From: Paenibacillus tengchongensis
Lineage (GTDB): Bacteria > Bacillota > Bacilli > Paenibacillales > Paenibacillaceae
Assembly (NCBI RefSeq): GCF_008973665.1
Contig: NZ_WACP01000004.1
Coordinates: 186,001-250,000, forward strand
DNA: 64,000 nt
Direction: 5' to 3'
Position numbers and translations under genes: made by a program. Positions 26,198 through 35,701 of this stretch are shown here, in pieces. The notes under the pieces are model-generated. The model worked only from the letters and a program-made list of their open reading frames with translations. It did not search any database and was not told the origin of the DNA. The stretch's first letter is position 1. Every line of letters begins with the position of its first letter.

Positions 26198-26240
26198 AAC
26201 CCGCCCTGAGGCTCCGTCCGGAGACTGGGGCGGGTTTTTG
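26198..26240 (+). terminator. Regulatory terminator between FMN riboswitch and ribD
   Basis: AACCCGCCC (26198-26206) pairs with GGGCGGGTT (26228-26236), with inner CTCCGTCCGGAG, followed by TTTTTG. Its position 60 bases before ribD, after the aptamer, fits the expression platform that ends transcription when FMN is bound. Confidence 0.85.
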
Positions 26241-26299
26241 GGTTTGACAGTTAAACAGTGATTGCAGCAGAAATGACGGCAGGAATGGAGGCAGATTAC

Positions 26300-27409
26300 G
26301 TGGATGCAATGAACGATGAGTTTTATATGTCGCTGGCGCTGGATATGGCCGAGCGGGCGCAGGGCCAGACGGGGATCAATCCCGTCGTCGGCTGTGTCGT
26401 CGTTAAGGATGGCGTAATGATCGGCCTCGGCACGCATCTGCAGCGCGGCAGTGGACACGCCGAGGTGCATGCGCTCAACATGGCAGCAGGGAAAGCGCAG
26501 GGCGCCACCGCCTATGTTACGCTGGAGCCCTGCAGCCATTATGGCAAGACGCCTCCCTGCAGCCAGCGTCTGATCGATGAAGGCGTGAAGCGGGTGGTCG
26601 TGGCCTGTGAAGACCCGAACCCGCAGGTGGCCGGCAGGGGCGTGGCCATGCTGCGCGAACAGGGCATCGAGGTTGAAGTCGGCCTGCTGCGCGAACGGGC
26701 GCTCCGGCTGAACGAGAAGTTCATCAAGTATATTTTGACCAAACGCCCGTTTGTCACCTTGAAGAGCGCCAGTACGCTGGACGGTAAGCTGGCGACGCGC
26801 ACCGGCGACAGTAAATGGATCTCGAATGCCCAGTCGCGCCAGTTGGTCCATACCTTGCGGCACCGTCATCAGGGGATTATGGTCGGGGTCAATACGGTGA
26901 TTGCCGACAACCCTTCGCTGACCACCCGGCTGGAAGTGCCGGCACTCAGTCCCGTACGGATCATTATCGATTCAAGCCTGCGCATACCGCTGGATGCTGC
27001 AGTTGTGACGGACGGCCTGGCCCAGACGCTGGTCATCACTACGGAGGCTGCTGATCCTGCGAAGAAGGAGGCGCTGAGTGCAGCAGGCGTGCAGGTTGAA
27101 ACCTGCGGCGCCGGACCGCGCGTCAATCTGGATCAGGCCATGGTACGGCTCGGCGAGCTGGAGATCGGCTCGATTCTGCTCGAAGGCGGCGGAACATTAA
27201 ACGGGGCGATGCTGGAAGGCAGGCATGTGGACCGGGTGACGCTGTTCTTCGCTCCGAAGATTGTCGGCGGAGGCGCGGAGGCGCCGGGAACCTTTGACTT
27301 CCCCGGAGTGGAGCTGATGCGCGAGGCAATCATGCTGGAGGGATTGGAAGCGGAAGTGCTAGGGGATAATGTGTACATGACCGGGAAGCCGGTATATTTA
27401 GGATCATAG
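26300..27409 (+). CDS. ribD: Bifunctional riboflavin biosynthesis deaminase/reductase
   Basis: Catalyses the second and third steps from GTP: deamination of the pyrimidine and reduction of the ribose side chain. The N-terminal deaminase domain has zinc ligands in HAEVHAL and PCSHYGKTPPCS; NPVVGCVVV precedes them. The C-terminal reductase domain begins near FVTLKSASTLDGKLATRTGDS and includes the ILLEGGGTLNG block. I prefer the GTG at 26300 (VDAMNDEFYM), eight bases after GGAGG, giving 369 residues close to B. subtilis RibD; an ATG at 26285 and the ORF start at 26258 are less supported. First gene of the rib operon. Confidence 0.95.
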   Translation: MDAMNDEFYMSLALDMAERAQGQTGINPVVGCVVVKDGVMIGLGTHLQRGSGHAEVHALNMAAGKAQGATAYVTLEPCSHYGKTPPCSQRLIDEGVKRVVVACEDPNPQVAGRGVAMLREQGIEVEVGLLRERALRLNEKFIKYILTKRPFVTLKSASTLDGKLATRTGDSKWISNAQSRQLVHTLRHRHQGIMVGVNTVIADNPSLTTRLEVPALSPVRIIIDSSLRIPLDAAVVTDGLAQTLVITTEAADPAKKEALSAAGVQVETCGAGPRVNLDQAMVRLGELEIGSILLEGGGTLNGAMLEGRHVDRVTLFFAPKIVGGGAEAPGTFDFPGVELMREAIMLEGLEAEVLGDNVYMTGKPVYLGS

Positions 27410-27448
27410 GCCGGATGAATATGTTCACCAAAGGACAGGAGGGATTCT

Positions 27449-28117
27449 ATGTTCACCGGATTGGTTGAGGAGGTAGGCGTTCTGCGGGGCGTCACCGGCA
27501 GCGGCGAGATGATGGTGCTGAATATCGGCGCCTCTGTCATCATGAGCGATCTGAAGATCGGCGACAGCGTCGCCGTCAACGGAGTCTGCCTGACAGCCAC
27601 CTCGATTGGGGATCATTCCTTTACAGTCGATGTGATGCCGCAGACGTACCGCAACAGCACTCTGAAAGAGCTGCGGACCGGCAGCCGCATGAACCTGGAA
27701 CGGGCCATGGCCGCCGGCGGACGGTTTGGCGGGCATATCGTCCAGGGGCATGTCGACGGCACCGCCGAGATCCGTTCCCTGAAGCGTGATCAGAACGCCG
27801 TGGTATTCGAAATTGCGCCTGACCGCAAATCGCTGTTCAAATTTATCATTCCCAAGGGCTCGATCTCCATTGACGGCATCAGCCTGACCGTTGTGAATAC
27901 GGCCGCTTCGTCTTTTACCGTTTCGATTATTCCGCATACACTCGGAGAAACGGTACTGAACCATAAACGCCCGGGCGACAGCGTCAATATTGAATGCGAT
28001 GTGCTCGGCAAATATGTGGATCATCTTCTGCACTACAGCAGGGGAGCGGGCGAAGAAGAGGAAGCGCAGAGCTCACGGATCAGCCACGAGTTTCTGGCGG
28101 CAAACGGGTTCGTATAA
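27449..28117 (+). CDS. ribE: Riboflavin synthase, alpha subunit
   Basis: Dismutates two molecules of 6,7-dimethyl-8-ribityllumazine to riboflavin. The 222 residues form two related lumazine-binding barrels; the first starts at the very N-terminal MFTGLVEEVG, with SVAVNGVCLTA, and the second contains FGGHIVQGHVDGTA and SISIDGISLTVV. GGACAGGAGGGATTCT precedes the ATG. Second gene of the operon, 39 bases after ribD. Confidence 0.96.
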   Translation: MFTGLVEEVGVLRGVTGSGEMMVLNIGASVIMSDLKIGDSVAVNGVCLTATSIGDHSFTVDVMPQTYRNSTLKELRTGSRMNLERAMAAGGRFGGHIVQGHVDGTAEIRSLKRDQNAVVFEIAPDRKSLFKFIIPKGSISIDGISLTVVNTAASSFTVSIIPHTLGETVLNHKRPGDSVNIECDVLGKYVDHLLHYSRGAGEEEEAQSSRISHEFLAANGFV

Positions 28118-28179
28118 ACTAAGATCTGGCATCGCCGCAGCTGCGGCAAGCGGTGGCCGGGCCGACAGGAGGAAGTACC

Positions 28180-29433
28180 ATGAGTAAGCAACAAGGACAA
28201 GGCAGCGTTCTCGACCGGATAGAGGATGCGATTTATGATTTAATGCGCGGCAAGGTCATTATCGTGGTCGACGATGAGGACCGCGAGAATGAAGGCGACT
28301 TCGTGGCTCTGGCAGAACGTGCCACACCGGAAGTCATCAATTTCATGATTACGGAAGGACGTGGCCTGGTCTGTCTGCCGATTACGCCTGAACGGGCGGA
28401 GGAGCTGGACCTGCAGCCGATGGTGGCTCAGAACACCGATAACCACGGCACTGCGTTTACCGTGTCGATTGACCACAAAGATACCACCACAGGCATCTCC
28501 GCCGGCGAGCGTTCCATGACGATTAAAGCGATTATGGACCCGGCTGCCAAGGCGTCCGATTTCCGCCGGCCGGGCCACATGTTCCCGCTGATCGCCAAGA
28601 AGGGCGGCGTGCTGCGCCGCTCCGGCCACACGGAAGCGGCGGTTGATCTGGCCCGCATGTGCGGCGCCTATCCGGCCGGCGTCATCTGTGAGGTGGTCAA
28701 GGCGGACGGCACGATGGCCCGTCTGCCGGATCTGATCGAAATTGCGCAGAAGCATGACCTTAAGCTGATCAGCATCAAGGATCTGATTCATTACCGCAAC
28801 GAGAAGGAGCATCTGGTTCACCGGGAAGTGTCGGTTAATCTGCCGACTGATTTCGGCGTATTTCAGACGGTGGCCTACACCAACGAAGTGGACGATAAGG
28901 AACATGTCGCGCTGGTGAAGGGCGATATCTCCGGCGACGAACCGGTACTGGTCCGTGTCCATTCCGAATGCCTGACCGGCGATGTGTTTCACTCCCACCG
29001 CTGCGATTGCGGCCCGCAGTTTGAAGCGGCGCTGCGCCAGATTGAGGAAGCCGGACGCGGCGTACTGCTCTACATGCGCCAGGAGGGCCGGGGCATCGGG
29101 CTGATCAACAAGCTGCGAGCCTACAAGCTGCAGGAAGAAGGGCTGGATACCGTGGATGCCAACCTGAAGCTGGGCTTCCCCGCCGACCTGCGCGATTATG
29201 GCATCGGTGCCCAGATTCTCAAGGATCTCGGCGTGAGCCAAATCCGTCTCCTGACCAACAACCCGCGGAAGATCAAAGGGCTGGAGGGCTACGGCCTGGA
29301 AGTGGTGGAGCGTGTGCCGATCCAGATGCCGGAGAACAAGGACAACATGAATTATCTGCATACGAAGCAGGCCAAGCTGGGCCATATGCTGAAGTTTGAT
29401 ACTATTGAGCAGAACGAAGATTCCAAGCGTTAA
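28180..29433 (+). CDS. ribBA: Bifunctional DHBP synthase / GTP cyclohydrolase II
   Basis: N-terminal half makes 3,4-dihydroxy-2-butanone 4-phosphate from ribulose 5-phosphate; C-terminal half opens GTP to start the pathway. [11 protein letters not shown] near residue 30 and the RPGHMFPL and RRSGHTEAA blocks are DHBP synthase signatures. The cyclohydrolase zinc site is [14 protein letters not shown] (C-x10-C-x-C), and the GRGIGL and NNPRKI blocks are present. Start ATG at 28180 has AGGAGGAAGTACC upstream. 417 residues; third gene of the operon. Confidence 0.97.
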   Translation: MSKQQGQGSVLDRIEDAIYDLMRGKVIIVVDDEDRENEGDFVALAERATPEVINFMITEGRGLVCLPITPERAEELDLQPMVAQNTDNHGTAFTVSIDHKDTTTGISAGERSMTIKAIMDPAAKASDFRRPGHMFPLIAKKGGVLRRSGHTEAAVDLARMCGAYPAGVICEVVKADGTMARLPDLIEIAQKHDLKLISIKDLIHYRNEKEHLVHREVSVNLPTDFGVFQTVAYTNEVDDKEHVALVKGDISGDEPVLVRVHSECLTGDVFHSHRCDCGPQFEAALRQIEEAGRGVLLYMRQEGRGIGLINKLRAYKLQEEGLDTVDANLKLGFPADLRDYGIGAQILKDLGVSQIRLLTNNPRKIKGLEGYGLEVVERVPIQMPENKDNMNYLHTKQAKLGHMLKFDTIEQNEDSKR

Positions 29434-29469
29434 CCCTATCCTATACTTTATATAATGAAAGGTTGTTGA

Positions 29470-29943
29470 ATGAACATGCCGAATTATTTTGAAGGTCATT
29501 TAGTCTCCGAAGGTCTGAAATATGGTGTCGTGGTCGGCCGTTTCAATGAATTTATTACGAGCAAGCTGCTGTCCGGCGCGCTCGATGCCTTCAAGCGCCA
29601 CGGCGTAGCCGACGATGAAGTGGATGTAGCCTGGGTTCCCGGCGTATTCGAAATTCCGCTGATCTGCCAGAAGATGGCCGAAAGCGGCAAGTACGACGCA
29701 GTGATCGCGCTGGGCACCGTCATCCGCGGATCGACAACCCATTACGATTATGTGTGCAACGAAGTGGCCAAGGGCGTGGCCCAGATCAATCTGAAGACCG
29801 GCGTGCCGACGATCTTCGGTGTTGTAACGACCGAGAACATTGAGCAGGCCATTGAACGGTCCGGAACCAAAGCGGGCAACAAGGGCTGGGATGCCGCCAC
29901 CGCCGCCATCGAGATGGCGAACCTGAACAAGCTGTTCAAATAA
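29470..29943 (+). CDS. ribH: 6,7-dimethyl-8-ribityllumazine synthase
   Basis: Condenses the pyrimidinedione and DHBP to lumazine, the precursor used by ribE. 157 residues; the blocks [42 protein letters not shown] and [14 protein letters not shown] are diagnostic. Expected to assemble as a 60-mer capsid. Start ATG at 29470 with AAAGG before it; the ATG at 29476 is a possible alternative. Last gene of the rib operon; I see no clear terminator behind it. Confidence 0.97.
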   Translation: MNMPNYFEGHLVSEGLKYGVVVGRFNEFITSKLLSGALDAFKRHGVADDEVDVAWVPGVFEIPLICQKMAESGKYDAVIALGTVIRGSTTHYDYVCNEVAKGVAQINLKTGVPTIFGVVTTENIEQAIERSGTKAGNKGWDAATAAIEMANLNKLFK

Positions 29944-30835
29944 GGAAGTCCTTGACGAAATACCTACTCTCATGCTTATTATAAATATAGAAGAAAGCAT
30001 GGATTATAAGCACTCTTTCTGCTTGTGTAGCGTCCCTTCTCTTAGCGGCGCTGCACTTTCATTTTTTTATTGGGAGGCACCCTCGTGACTGTACTGTACA
30101 AGCTGGAGACGTTCGAAGGACCGCTCGATCTGCTCTTGCACTTAATAGATAAAGCGGAAATTGACATCCAGGACATTCCGGTCAGCGAGATTACCGAACA
30201 GTACATGGAGTACCTGCAGAACATGCAGGAGCTTGAGCTGGAAGTGACCAGTGAATTTCTGGTCATGGCGGCTACACTGCTGTCGATCAAGAGCAAGATG
30301 CTGCTGCCGAAGCCGCCGGTCATCGAGTTTGAGGATTTTGAATTCTATGAGGATGAGGACTATGACCCGCGGGCCGAGCTGGTACAGCGGCTGATCGAAT
30401 ACCGCAAGATCAAGAGCATCGCCGTGCAGCTGCTGGATATGGAAAGTGAGCGCAGTCTGATCTTCACCAAGGAGCCGGAGGATCTCGGTCCGTTTGTGCC
30501 GGCTGAGCTGGACAACACGCTGAAGGGTCTGCATACTTCCGACCTGATCGCGGCGTTCCGCAAAGCGCTGAGCAAGGCGGCGAGGCGGACTTCTTACCAG
30601 CGGATCACCCGGGATGAAATTTCCGTCAAGGACCGCATCCGGGAGGTTTCCGATGCATTAATGAAGAGAGGCAAGGGCGGCAGGCTCCCCTTCTCTTCGC
30701 TGCTGCATGATGAAATGGCCCGCCACGAAATCGTGACGACCTTCCTCGCCATTCTGGAACTGATGAAGATGAAGGCGATCGTATGCTACCAGGAGAAATT
30801 GTTTGACGACATCGTGATGGAATGGAGAGGGGGAG

Positions 30836-31447
<612 letters not shown>

Positions 31448-31474
31448 CGCGCAGCCCTAATTATGAGCACTATG

Positions 31475-31508
31475 AACCGCTGTTCCTCACCGGATAGCGG
31501 TTTTTTTG
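31475..31508 (+). terminator. Terminator after scpAB
   Basis: AACCGCT (31475-31481) pairs with AGCGGTT (31496-31502), then TTTTTT. Confidence 0.85.
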
Positions 31509-31527
31509 TTGTGCCGCGCGGTATGCC

Positions 31528-31557
31528 GAATTTTTTCCAGCCCGCAATGCCATACTA
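31528..31557 (+). promoter_or_regulatory. Candidate forespore (sigma-F/G) promoter for ytfI-ytfJ
   Basis: GAATT (31528-31532), 18-base spacer, CATACTA (31551-31557). The -10 is a perfect match to CATWHTA and the -35 differs from GHATR at one base. Start would be near 31564, 38 bases before the GTG of the DUF2953 gene. B. subtilis ytfJ is forespore-expressed. Confidence 0.65.
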
Positions 31558-31601
31558 ATCCAAGAAAGTTTCCCATTACCTTGCTGCGTGGAGGTTAATC
31601 C

Positions 31602-32300
31602 GTGAGTCTATGGCTTATTGTACCGCTGGCTTTGCTGCTGATCGTCATCGTACTGATTTTAAGTTCTTTCATTCATTTTCATTTCCGCCTGTGCCGACAG
31701 GGCAAGGATGACCGGATCGAATTCGACATCCGGGCTTTATTCGGATCGGTCAAAATCCATTATGAGGTCCCGACGCTGGTGTTCAAGAATCTGCAGGAAG
31801 GGGTGAAGGTCAAACTGGAGGAAACCGGAACCGGCCCGCTCAAGGAGCAGCCCGATAAGGATGGGCATATTGACAAAGGAACAGTAACCCGTTGGCTGGA
31901 TGATTTCAAGCTGGCCCTGCGTGCCACCAAGGGGCTGCGGAAATGGCTTAAAGAAACGCTGTCGCACGTACGGATCTCACAGCTGGACTGGTCGACCGAT
32001 TTCTCGCTGGGGGATGCCGCTTATACCGCGGCTGCGGCGGGAGCGCTGTGGGGGATGAAATGGACTGCCGCCGGCTGGCTGTCGGGGCAGGTACGGCTGC
32101 AGCGGCAGCCACGCCTGTTCGTCGTACCGGTATTTCAGGATGAGCTGCAGTTCTCGACCGTGCTGGAAGGGAAGGGGAAGCTTCCGCTGTCGTATGCGCT
32201 GTATGCCGGATTTCGGCTTGGGATACGCGTGCTTAAGGTAAAGGGCGGATTAAGGCAGTGGATTGCGCTAATCCGCAGGCAACGGGACGAAGCCGGATAA
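31602..32300 (+). CDS. ytfI: DUF2953 membrane protein (YtfI-like)
   Basis: 232-residue protein with one N-terminal membrane helix (LWLIVPLALLLIVIVLILSS) and a soluble domain typical of DUF2953, including FDIRALFGSVKIHYEVPTL and WSTDFSLGDAAYTAAAAGALWG. GTG start at 31602 follows TGGAGG. Function unknown, but B. subtilis also pairs ytfI with ytfJ, and both sit behind the candidate forespore promoter. Confidence 0.88.
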   Translation: MSLWLIVPLALLLIVIVLILSSFIHFHFRLCRQGKDDRIEFDIRALFGSVKIHYEVPTLVFKNLQEGVKVKLEETGTGPLKEQPDKDGHIDKGTVTRWLDDFKLALRATKGLRKWLKETLSHVRISQLDWSTDFSLGDAAYTAAAAGALWGMKWTAAGWLSGQVRLQRQPRLFVVPVFQDELQFSTVLEGKGKLPLSYALYAGFRLGIRVLKVKGGLRQWIALIRRQRDEAG

Positions 32301-32353
32301 CGCTGCGGTATTCGCTCCGCGATGCTCTCATACATACTCCATTCTCCTGCTGT

Positions 32354-32382
32354 GCATAATACAGAAAGCGCAGGAATAATTA
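32354..32382 (+). promoter_or_regulatory. Possible sigma-F promoter directly upstream of ytfJ
   Basis: GCATA (32354-32358), 14-base spacer, GGAATAATTA (32373-32382), which fits the sigma-F -10 pattern GGnnAnAHTR at all but one position. Weak evidence because of the short spacer. Confidence 0.35.
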
Positions 32383-32408
32383 GCACAAGCCATAGGAGGA
32401 GAATGAGC

Positions 32409-32894
32409 ATGAGCGATCATCCGATTCAAGGTCTGATGCAGACCGCGATGGAAAATATTAAGGGCATGGTAGATGTAAATACGATTGTAGGTGATCCTGT
32501 TGAGACACCGGACGGCAGCGTCATTCTGCCGATCAGCAAGGTGGCCTTCGGCTTCGCGGCCGGCGGCAGTGATTTCCGGGTGGAGGACGATGCGCCGGGT
32601 GTGAACGGGAGCAGCGCCGGCGTCAAGATGCTGCCCTTCGGCGGCGGCAGCGGCGGTGGGGTATCGATCCGTCCGATCGCTTTTCTGGTCGTCGGCCGGG
32701 AAGGGGTTCATATTGTGCCGCTGGATAACCAGACCCATCTGTTCGAGAAGATGATTGACTCTGTACCGAATCTGCTCGACAAAATCCAGACGATGTTTCC
32801 GAACGGCACGCCAGTAGGCGCGGAGGTTGTCCACACGCCGGTGAAACCCGTACCGCAGAATCAGCATGCAAGCACCAATCCATCCACACATTAA
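32409..32894 (+). CDS. ytfJ: GerW-family sporulation protein YtfJ
   Basis: 161-residue spore protein, required in B. subtilis for normal response to L-alanine germination (GerW). The N-terminus SDHPIQGLMQTAMENIKGMVDV and the block DGSVILPISKVAFGFAAGG are near-invariant in the family, followed by a glycine-rich stretch (GGGSGGG) and a hydrophobic PIAFLVV segment. AGGAGG (32394-32399) is nine bases before the ATG at 32409 and only three before that at 32403, so I use 32409. Confidence 0.95.
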   Translation: MSDHPIQGLMQTAMENIKGMVDVNTIVGDPVETPDGSVILPISKVAFGFAAGGSDFRVEDDAPGVNGSSAGVKMLPFGGGSGGGVSIRPIAFLVVGREGVHIVPLDNQTHLFEKMIDSVPNLLDKIQTMFPNGTPVGAEVVHTPVKPVPQNQHASTNPSTH

Positions 32895-33028
32895 GCCATT
32901 CAGATTACCAGGGATGGAAGTCACGGCTTCAGACATGGTCAATGAATAAGATGGCAGATATACAGGGGGATCGTCTGGAACAGGCGGTGTCCCTTTTTAT
33001 TTGTGCAGACGGGCAGATGCGGGAGTGG

Positions 33029-33057
33029 ACATACCTTGGGGCCCTGCCGCATACACT
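33029..33057 (+). promoter_or_regulatory. Candidate sigma-E promoter of dacB-spmA-spmB
   Basis: ACATACC (33029-33035), 14-base spacer, CATACACT (33050-33057). The -10 is a perfect match to the sigma-E pattern CATACAnT; the -35 is a partial match. B. subtilis dacB is mother-cell expressed from a sigma-E promoter. Confidence 0.6.
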
Positions 33058-33134
33058 TGTACAACACGAGGTTGGATTTCGGGGCAGGCTTTCCAGGTGA
33101 AATCCAAGAACCGATAAAGAGCCGGAGGATGAAC

Positions 33135-34325
33135 ATGAACACAGTTACGATGAAACCGATAATGATGCTGGCCGTGGCCTTGCTGCTGACGATGCTTATA
33201 CCACAGGCCGCTGTAAGGGCGGAGAACAGCTCCATCAGCACCCATGCCAGAGCCGCCGCACTGATTGATGTCGAGTCGGGCAGGCTGCTGTACAGCAGCC
33301 GCGGAGACGAGCCGATGCTGATCGCCAGCCTCACCAAAATAATGACTGCTCTGGTGGCGATCGAGAACGGTGATTTAACCTCTAAAGTTAAAGTAGGCAA
33401 GAACGCTTACGCCAAGGAAGGCTCATCACTGTATTTGCAATTGGGTGAAGAAATGTCGCTGGAGGATATGCTCTACGGACTGATGCTGCGCTCGGGAAAC
33501 GATGCTGCGACGGCGATTGCCGAGCATGTCGGCGGTTCGGAGCAGGGGTTCGTATACTTGATGAACGCCAAGGCGGAGGAGCTTGGGCTAAAGAACTCGC
33601 ATTTTGCCAATCCGCATGGTCTGGATGCTGAGGGTCATTATTCCAGTGCCAATGATCTTGCCGTGCTGACTGCCTATGCCATGCATAATCCGGTGTTCAA
33701 GGAGATCGTCGCCACTGAGGTGAAGACCGCCGACAACCCCTATGAGAAGTGGGACTACAAATGGGCAAACAAGAATAAGATGCTGCGCCTGTATGAGGGT
33801 GCGGACGGAGTGAAGACCGGCTATACCAAAAAAGCGCTGCGCTGCCTGGTCAGCTCGGCGACCCGGAACGGCCAGCAGCTGGTGGCGGTTACGCTGAACG
33901 ACGGCAACGACTGGAACGACCATGCCGCGCTGCTAGATTACGGATTCAACCACTACCCGCTCAAGAGCCTGGTGCAGCGCGGGGAAGATATTCAGGGCTA
34001 CCCGCTTGTAACGGGCAAAAGCTTCGCGTATCCCTTGGGACAGGGGGAAGAGGCACACCTGAAGACAAGACTCGTGCTGGAGGATCAAGTCCGGGCAGAA
34101 GCGCCTGTCAGCTTCGGGCTGAAGGGCGCGCTGATTGTCGAGCTTGGCGGGGAGGCCATCGGCCGGATCCCGTTGTATGATCCGCAATATTTGCCGCCGG
34201 AGCAGTCGGCTTATATGAAGAAATACAGCGATACCAGAGCTGTGCCATATCCTGCGGATAATTGGCTGCAAGCGCTTGGCAGCGCACTGCGGGCGCTTTT
34301 CCGGATGGGGCAGGAGAGCAACTGA
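33135..34325 (+). CDS. dacB: D-alanyl-D-alanine carboxypeptidase, sporulation type
   Basis: Serine peptidase of the S11 family that trims pentapeptide side chains of spore cortex peptidoglycan and so controls cross-linking. 396 residues: signal peptide (MLAVALLLTMLIPQAAVRA), then motif SxxK in IASLTKIMTA, SGN in RSGNDAAT and KTG in VKTGYTKKA. The C-terminal beta domain ends with an amphipathic tail. ATG at 33135 chosen because CGGAGG lies six bases before it. Placement ahead of spmA-spmB matches B. subtilis dacB (PBP5*). Confidence 0.95.
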   Translation: MNTVTMKPIMMLAVALLLTMLIPQAAVRAENSSISTHARAAALIDVESGRLLYSSRGDEPMLIASLTKIMTALVAIENGDLTSKVKVGKNAYAKEGSSLYLQLGEEMSLEDMLYGLMLRSGNDAATAIAEHVGGSEQGFVYLMNAKAEELGLKNSHFANPHGLDAEGHYSSANDLAVLTAYAMHNPVFKEIVATEVKTADNPYEKWDYKWANKNKMLRLYEGADGVKTGYTKKALRCLVSSATRNGQQLVAVTLNDGNDWNDHAALLDYGFNHYPLKSLVQRGEDIQGYPLVTGKSFAYPLGQGEEAHLKTRLVLEDQVRAEAPVSFGLKGALIVELGGEAIGRIPLYDPQYLPPEQSAYMKKYSDTRAVPYPADNWLQALGSALRALFRMGQESN

Positions 34326-34369
34326 CGTCCTGAATTCTGCAGGACGGAGGCAAAAGGGGAGGAGCTTCA

Positions 34370-35035
34370 ATGATCAATGGGATCTGGCTGGGCATGATTC
34401 TGATCGGCTTTGTGTTCGCCGCAGTCAACGGGCGGATGGATGAATTTACGGCGGCAGTGTTCGACGGGGCAAAAAACGGGGTGACGGTCAGCTTCGGGTT
34501 GATCAGCGTCCTCGTCTTCTGGATGGGGATGATGCGGGTAGCAGAGGATGCCGGACTGATGAAGCTGATCGCCAAAGCGCTCGGCCCGGTAGTCTCGTTC
34601 CTGTTTCCTGATGTTCCGAAGGGTCACCCGGCTATCGGCTATATTCTGTCCAATATGAGCGCCAATCTGCTCGGACTTGGCAATGCGGCCACCCCGATGG
34701 GCATCAAGGCCATGCAGGAGCTGCAAACGCTGAATCCCGACAAGGAGACTGCGACTCCCGCGATGTGTACGCTGCTGGCACTGAATACTGCCAGTATCAC
34801 GCTGATTCCGGCCACATTGATCGCCGTCCGGCTGAATTACGGCTCGGCGGAGCCTGCCGGCATCGTGGGAACGACGCTGGCGGCGACGGCGGTGGCGACC
34901 TTGGCGGCCATCGCCGCAGACCGTTTCTACCGCAGGCTGACGCTGCTGCGCAGGCCGCCGAAGCCGCCCGCCGTGCGGACAGGCAGCGCCGGCGGCGGAG
35001 GTCCTGCGGTTCCGCATTCTTCAGTGAAAGGGTGA
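34370..35035 (+). CDS. spmA: Spore maturation protein A
   Basis: Membrane protein of 221 residues with a Gate (nucleoside-recognition) domain, needed for full dehydration of the spore core. Blocks ILIGFVFAAVNGRMDEFTAA, FWMGMMRVAEDAGLM and NMSANLLGLGNAATPMGIKA are conserved. A 35-residue Pro/Gly/Arg tail follows the last helix. Cotranscribed with dacB and spmB; eight bases precede spmB. Confidence 0.95.
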   Translation: MINGIWLGMILIGFVFAAVNGRMDEFTAAVFDGAKNGVTVSFGLISVLVFWMGMMRVAEDAGLMKLIAKALGPVVSFLFPDVPKGHPAIGYILSNMSANLLGLGNAATPMGIKAMQELQTLNPDKETATPAMCTLLALNTASITLIPATLIAVRLNYGSAEPAGIVGTTLAATAVATLAAIAADRFYRRLTLLRRPPKPPAVRTGSAGGGGPAVPHSSVKG

Positions 35036-35042
35036 GTCTTCC

Positions 35043-35576
35043 GTGTTAGAGCTCATTAGCCTGATCTCCGCCTGGGCGATCCCGGTGATGATAACCTTGA
35101 TCCCGCTCTATGCCTATTACCGGAAGGTTCCCGTATACGACTCCTTTGTCGGCGGAGCCAAAGACGGCTTCGGGACGGCCATTGCCGTGATTCCGCATCT
35201 GGTCGGCATGCTGGTCGCCATCAGCGTCTTCCGTGCCTCGGGGGCGCTTGACTTCCTGATGGGGCTGATCGCTCCGCTGCTGGAGCGGTTCGGCGTGCCG
35301 GCGGAGGTGCTGCCGCTGGGCCTGCTCCGCCCGCTGACCGGCACCGGCTCGCTGGCCTACACTACTGATCTTATCCGTGTCCACGGCCCGGACTCCCTGA
35401 TCGGGATGATTGCGTCAACGATCCAGGGCAGCACAGATACAACGCTGTACGTGTTGACCGTCTATTTTGGCGCAGTAGGTATCCGCAATGGACGGTACGC
35501 GCTAAAAGTAGGCCTCTTCTCGGATGTGGTCGGGTTTATTGCGGCTATCATTGTGTGTATGTTGGTATTCGGATAA
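35043..35576 (+). CDS. spmB: Spore maturation protein B
   Basis: 177-residue Gate-domain membrane protein, partner of SpmA. Conserved PVYDSFVGGAKDGFGTAI, RPLTGTGSLAY and QGSTDTTLYVLTVYFGAVG segments. GTG at 35043 is preceded by AAAGGGTGAG. Last gene of the dacB-spmA-spmB unit. Confidence 0.95.
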   Translation: MLELISLISAWAIPVMITLIPLYAYYRKVPVYDSFVGGAKDGFGTAIAVIPHLVGMLVAISVFRASGALDFLMGLIAPLLERFGVPAEVLPLGLLRPLTGTGSLAYTTDLIRVHGPDSLIGMIASTIQGSTDTTLYVLTVYFGAVGIRNGRYALKVGLFSDVVGFIAAIIVCMLVFG

Positions 35577-35701
35577 TTGAACGTTATATCTTACCATATC
35601 AACGGGTCCGGGTAAATAGGCACTATTGGATATCGTTGTGATACGGAATCCCCGATAAAATGGATAAGACTATACATAACCGTTCAAAGGAGAACGCATA
35701 A

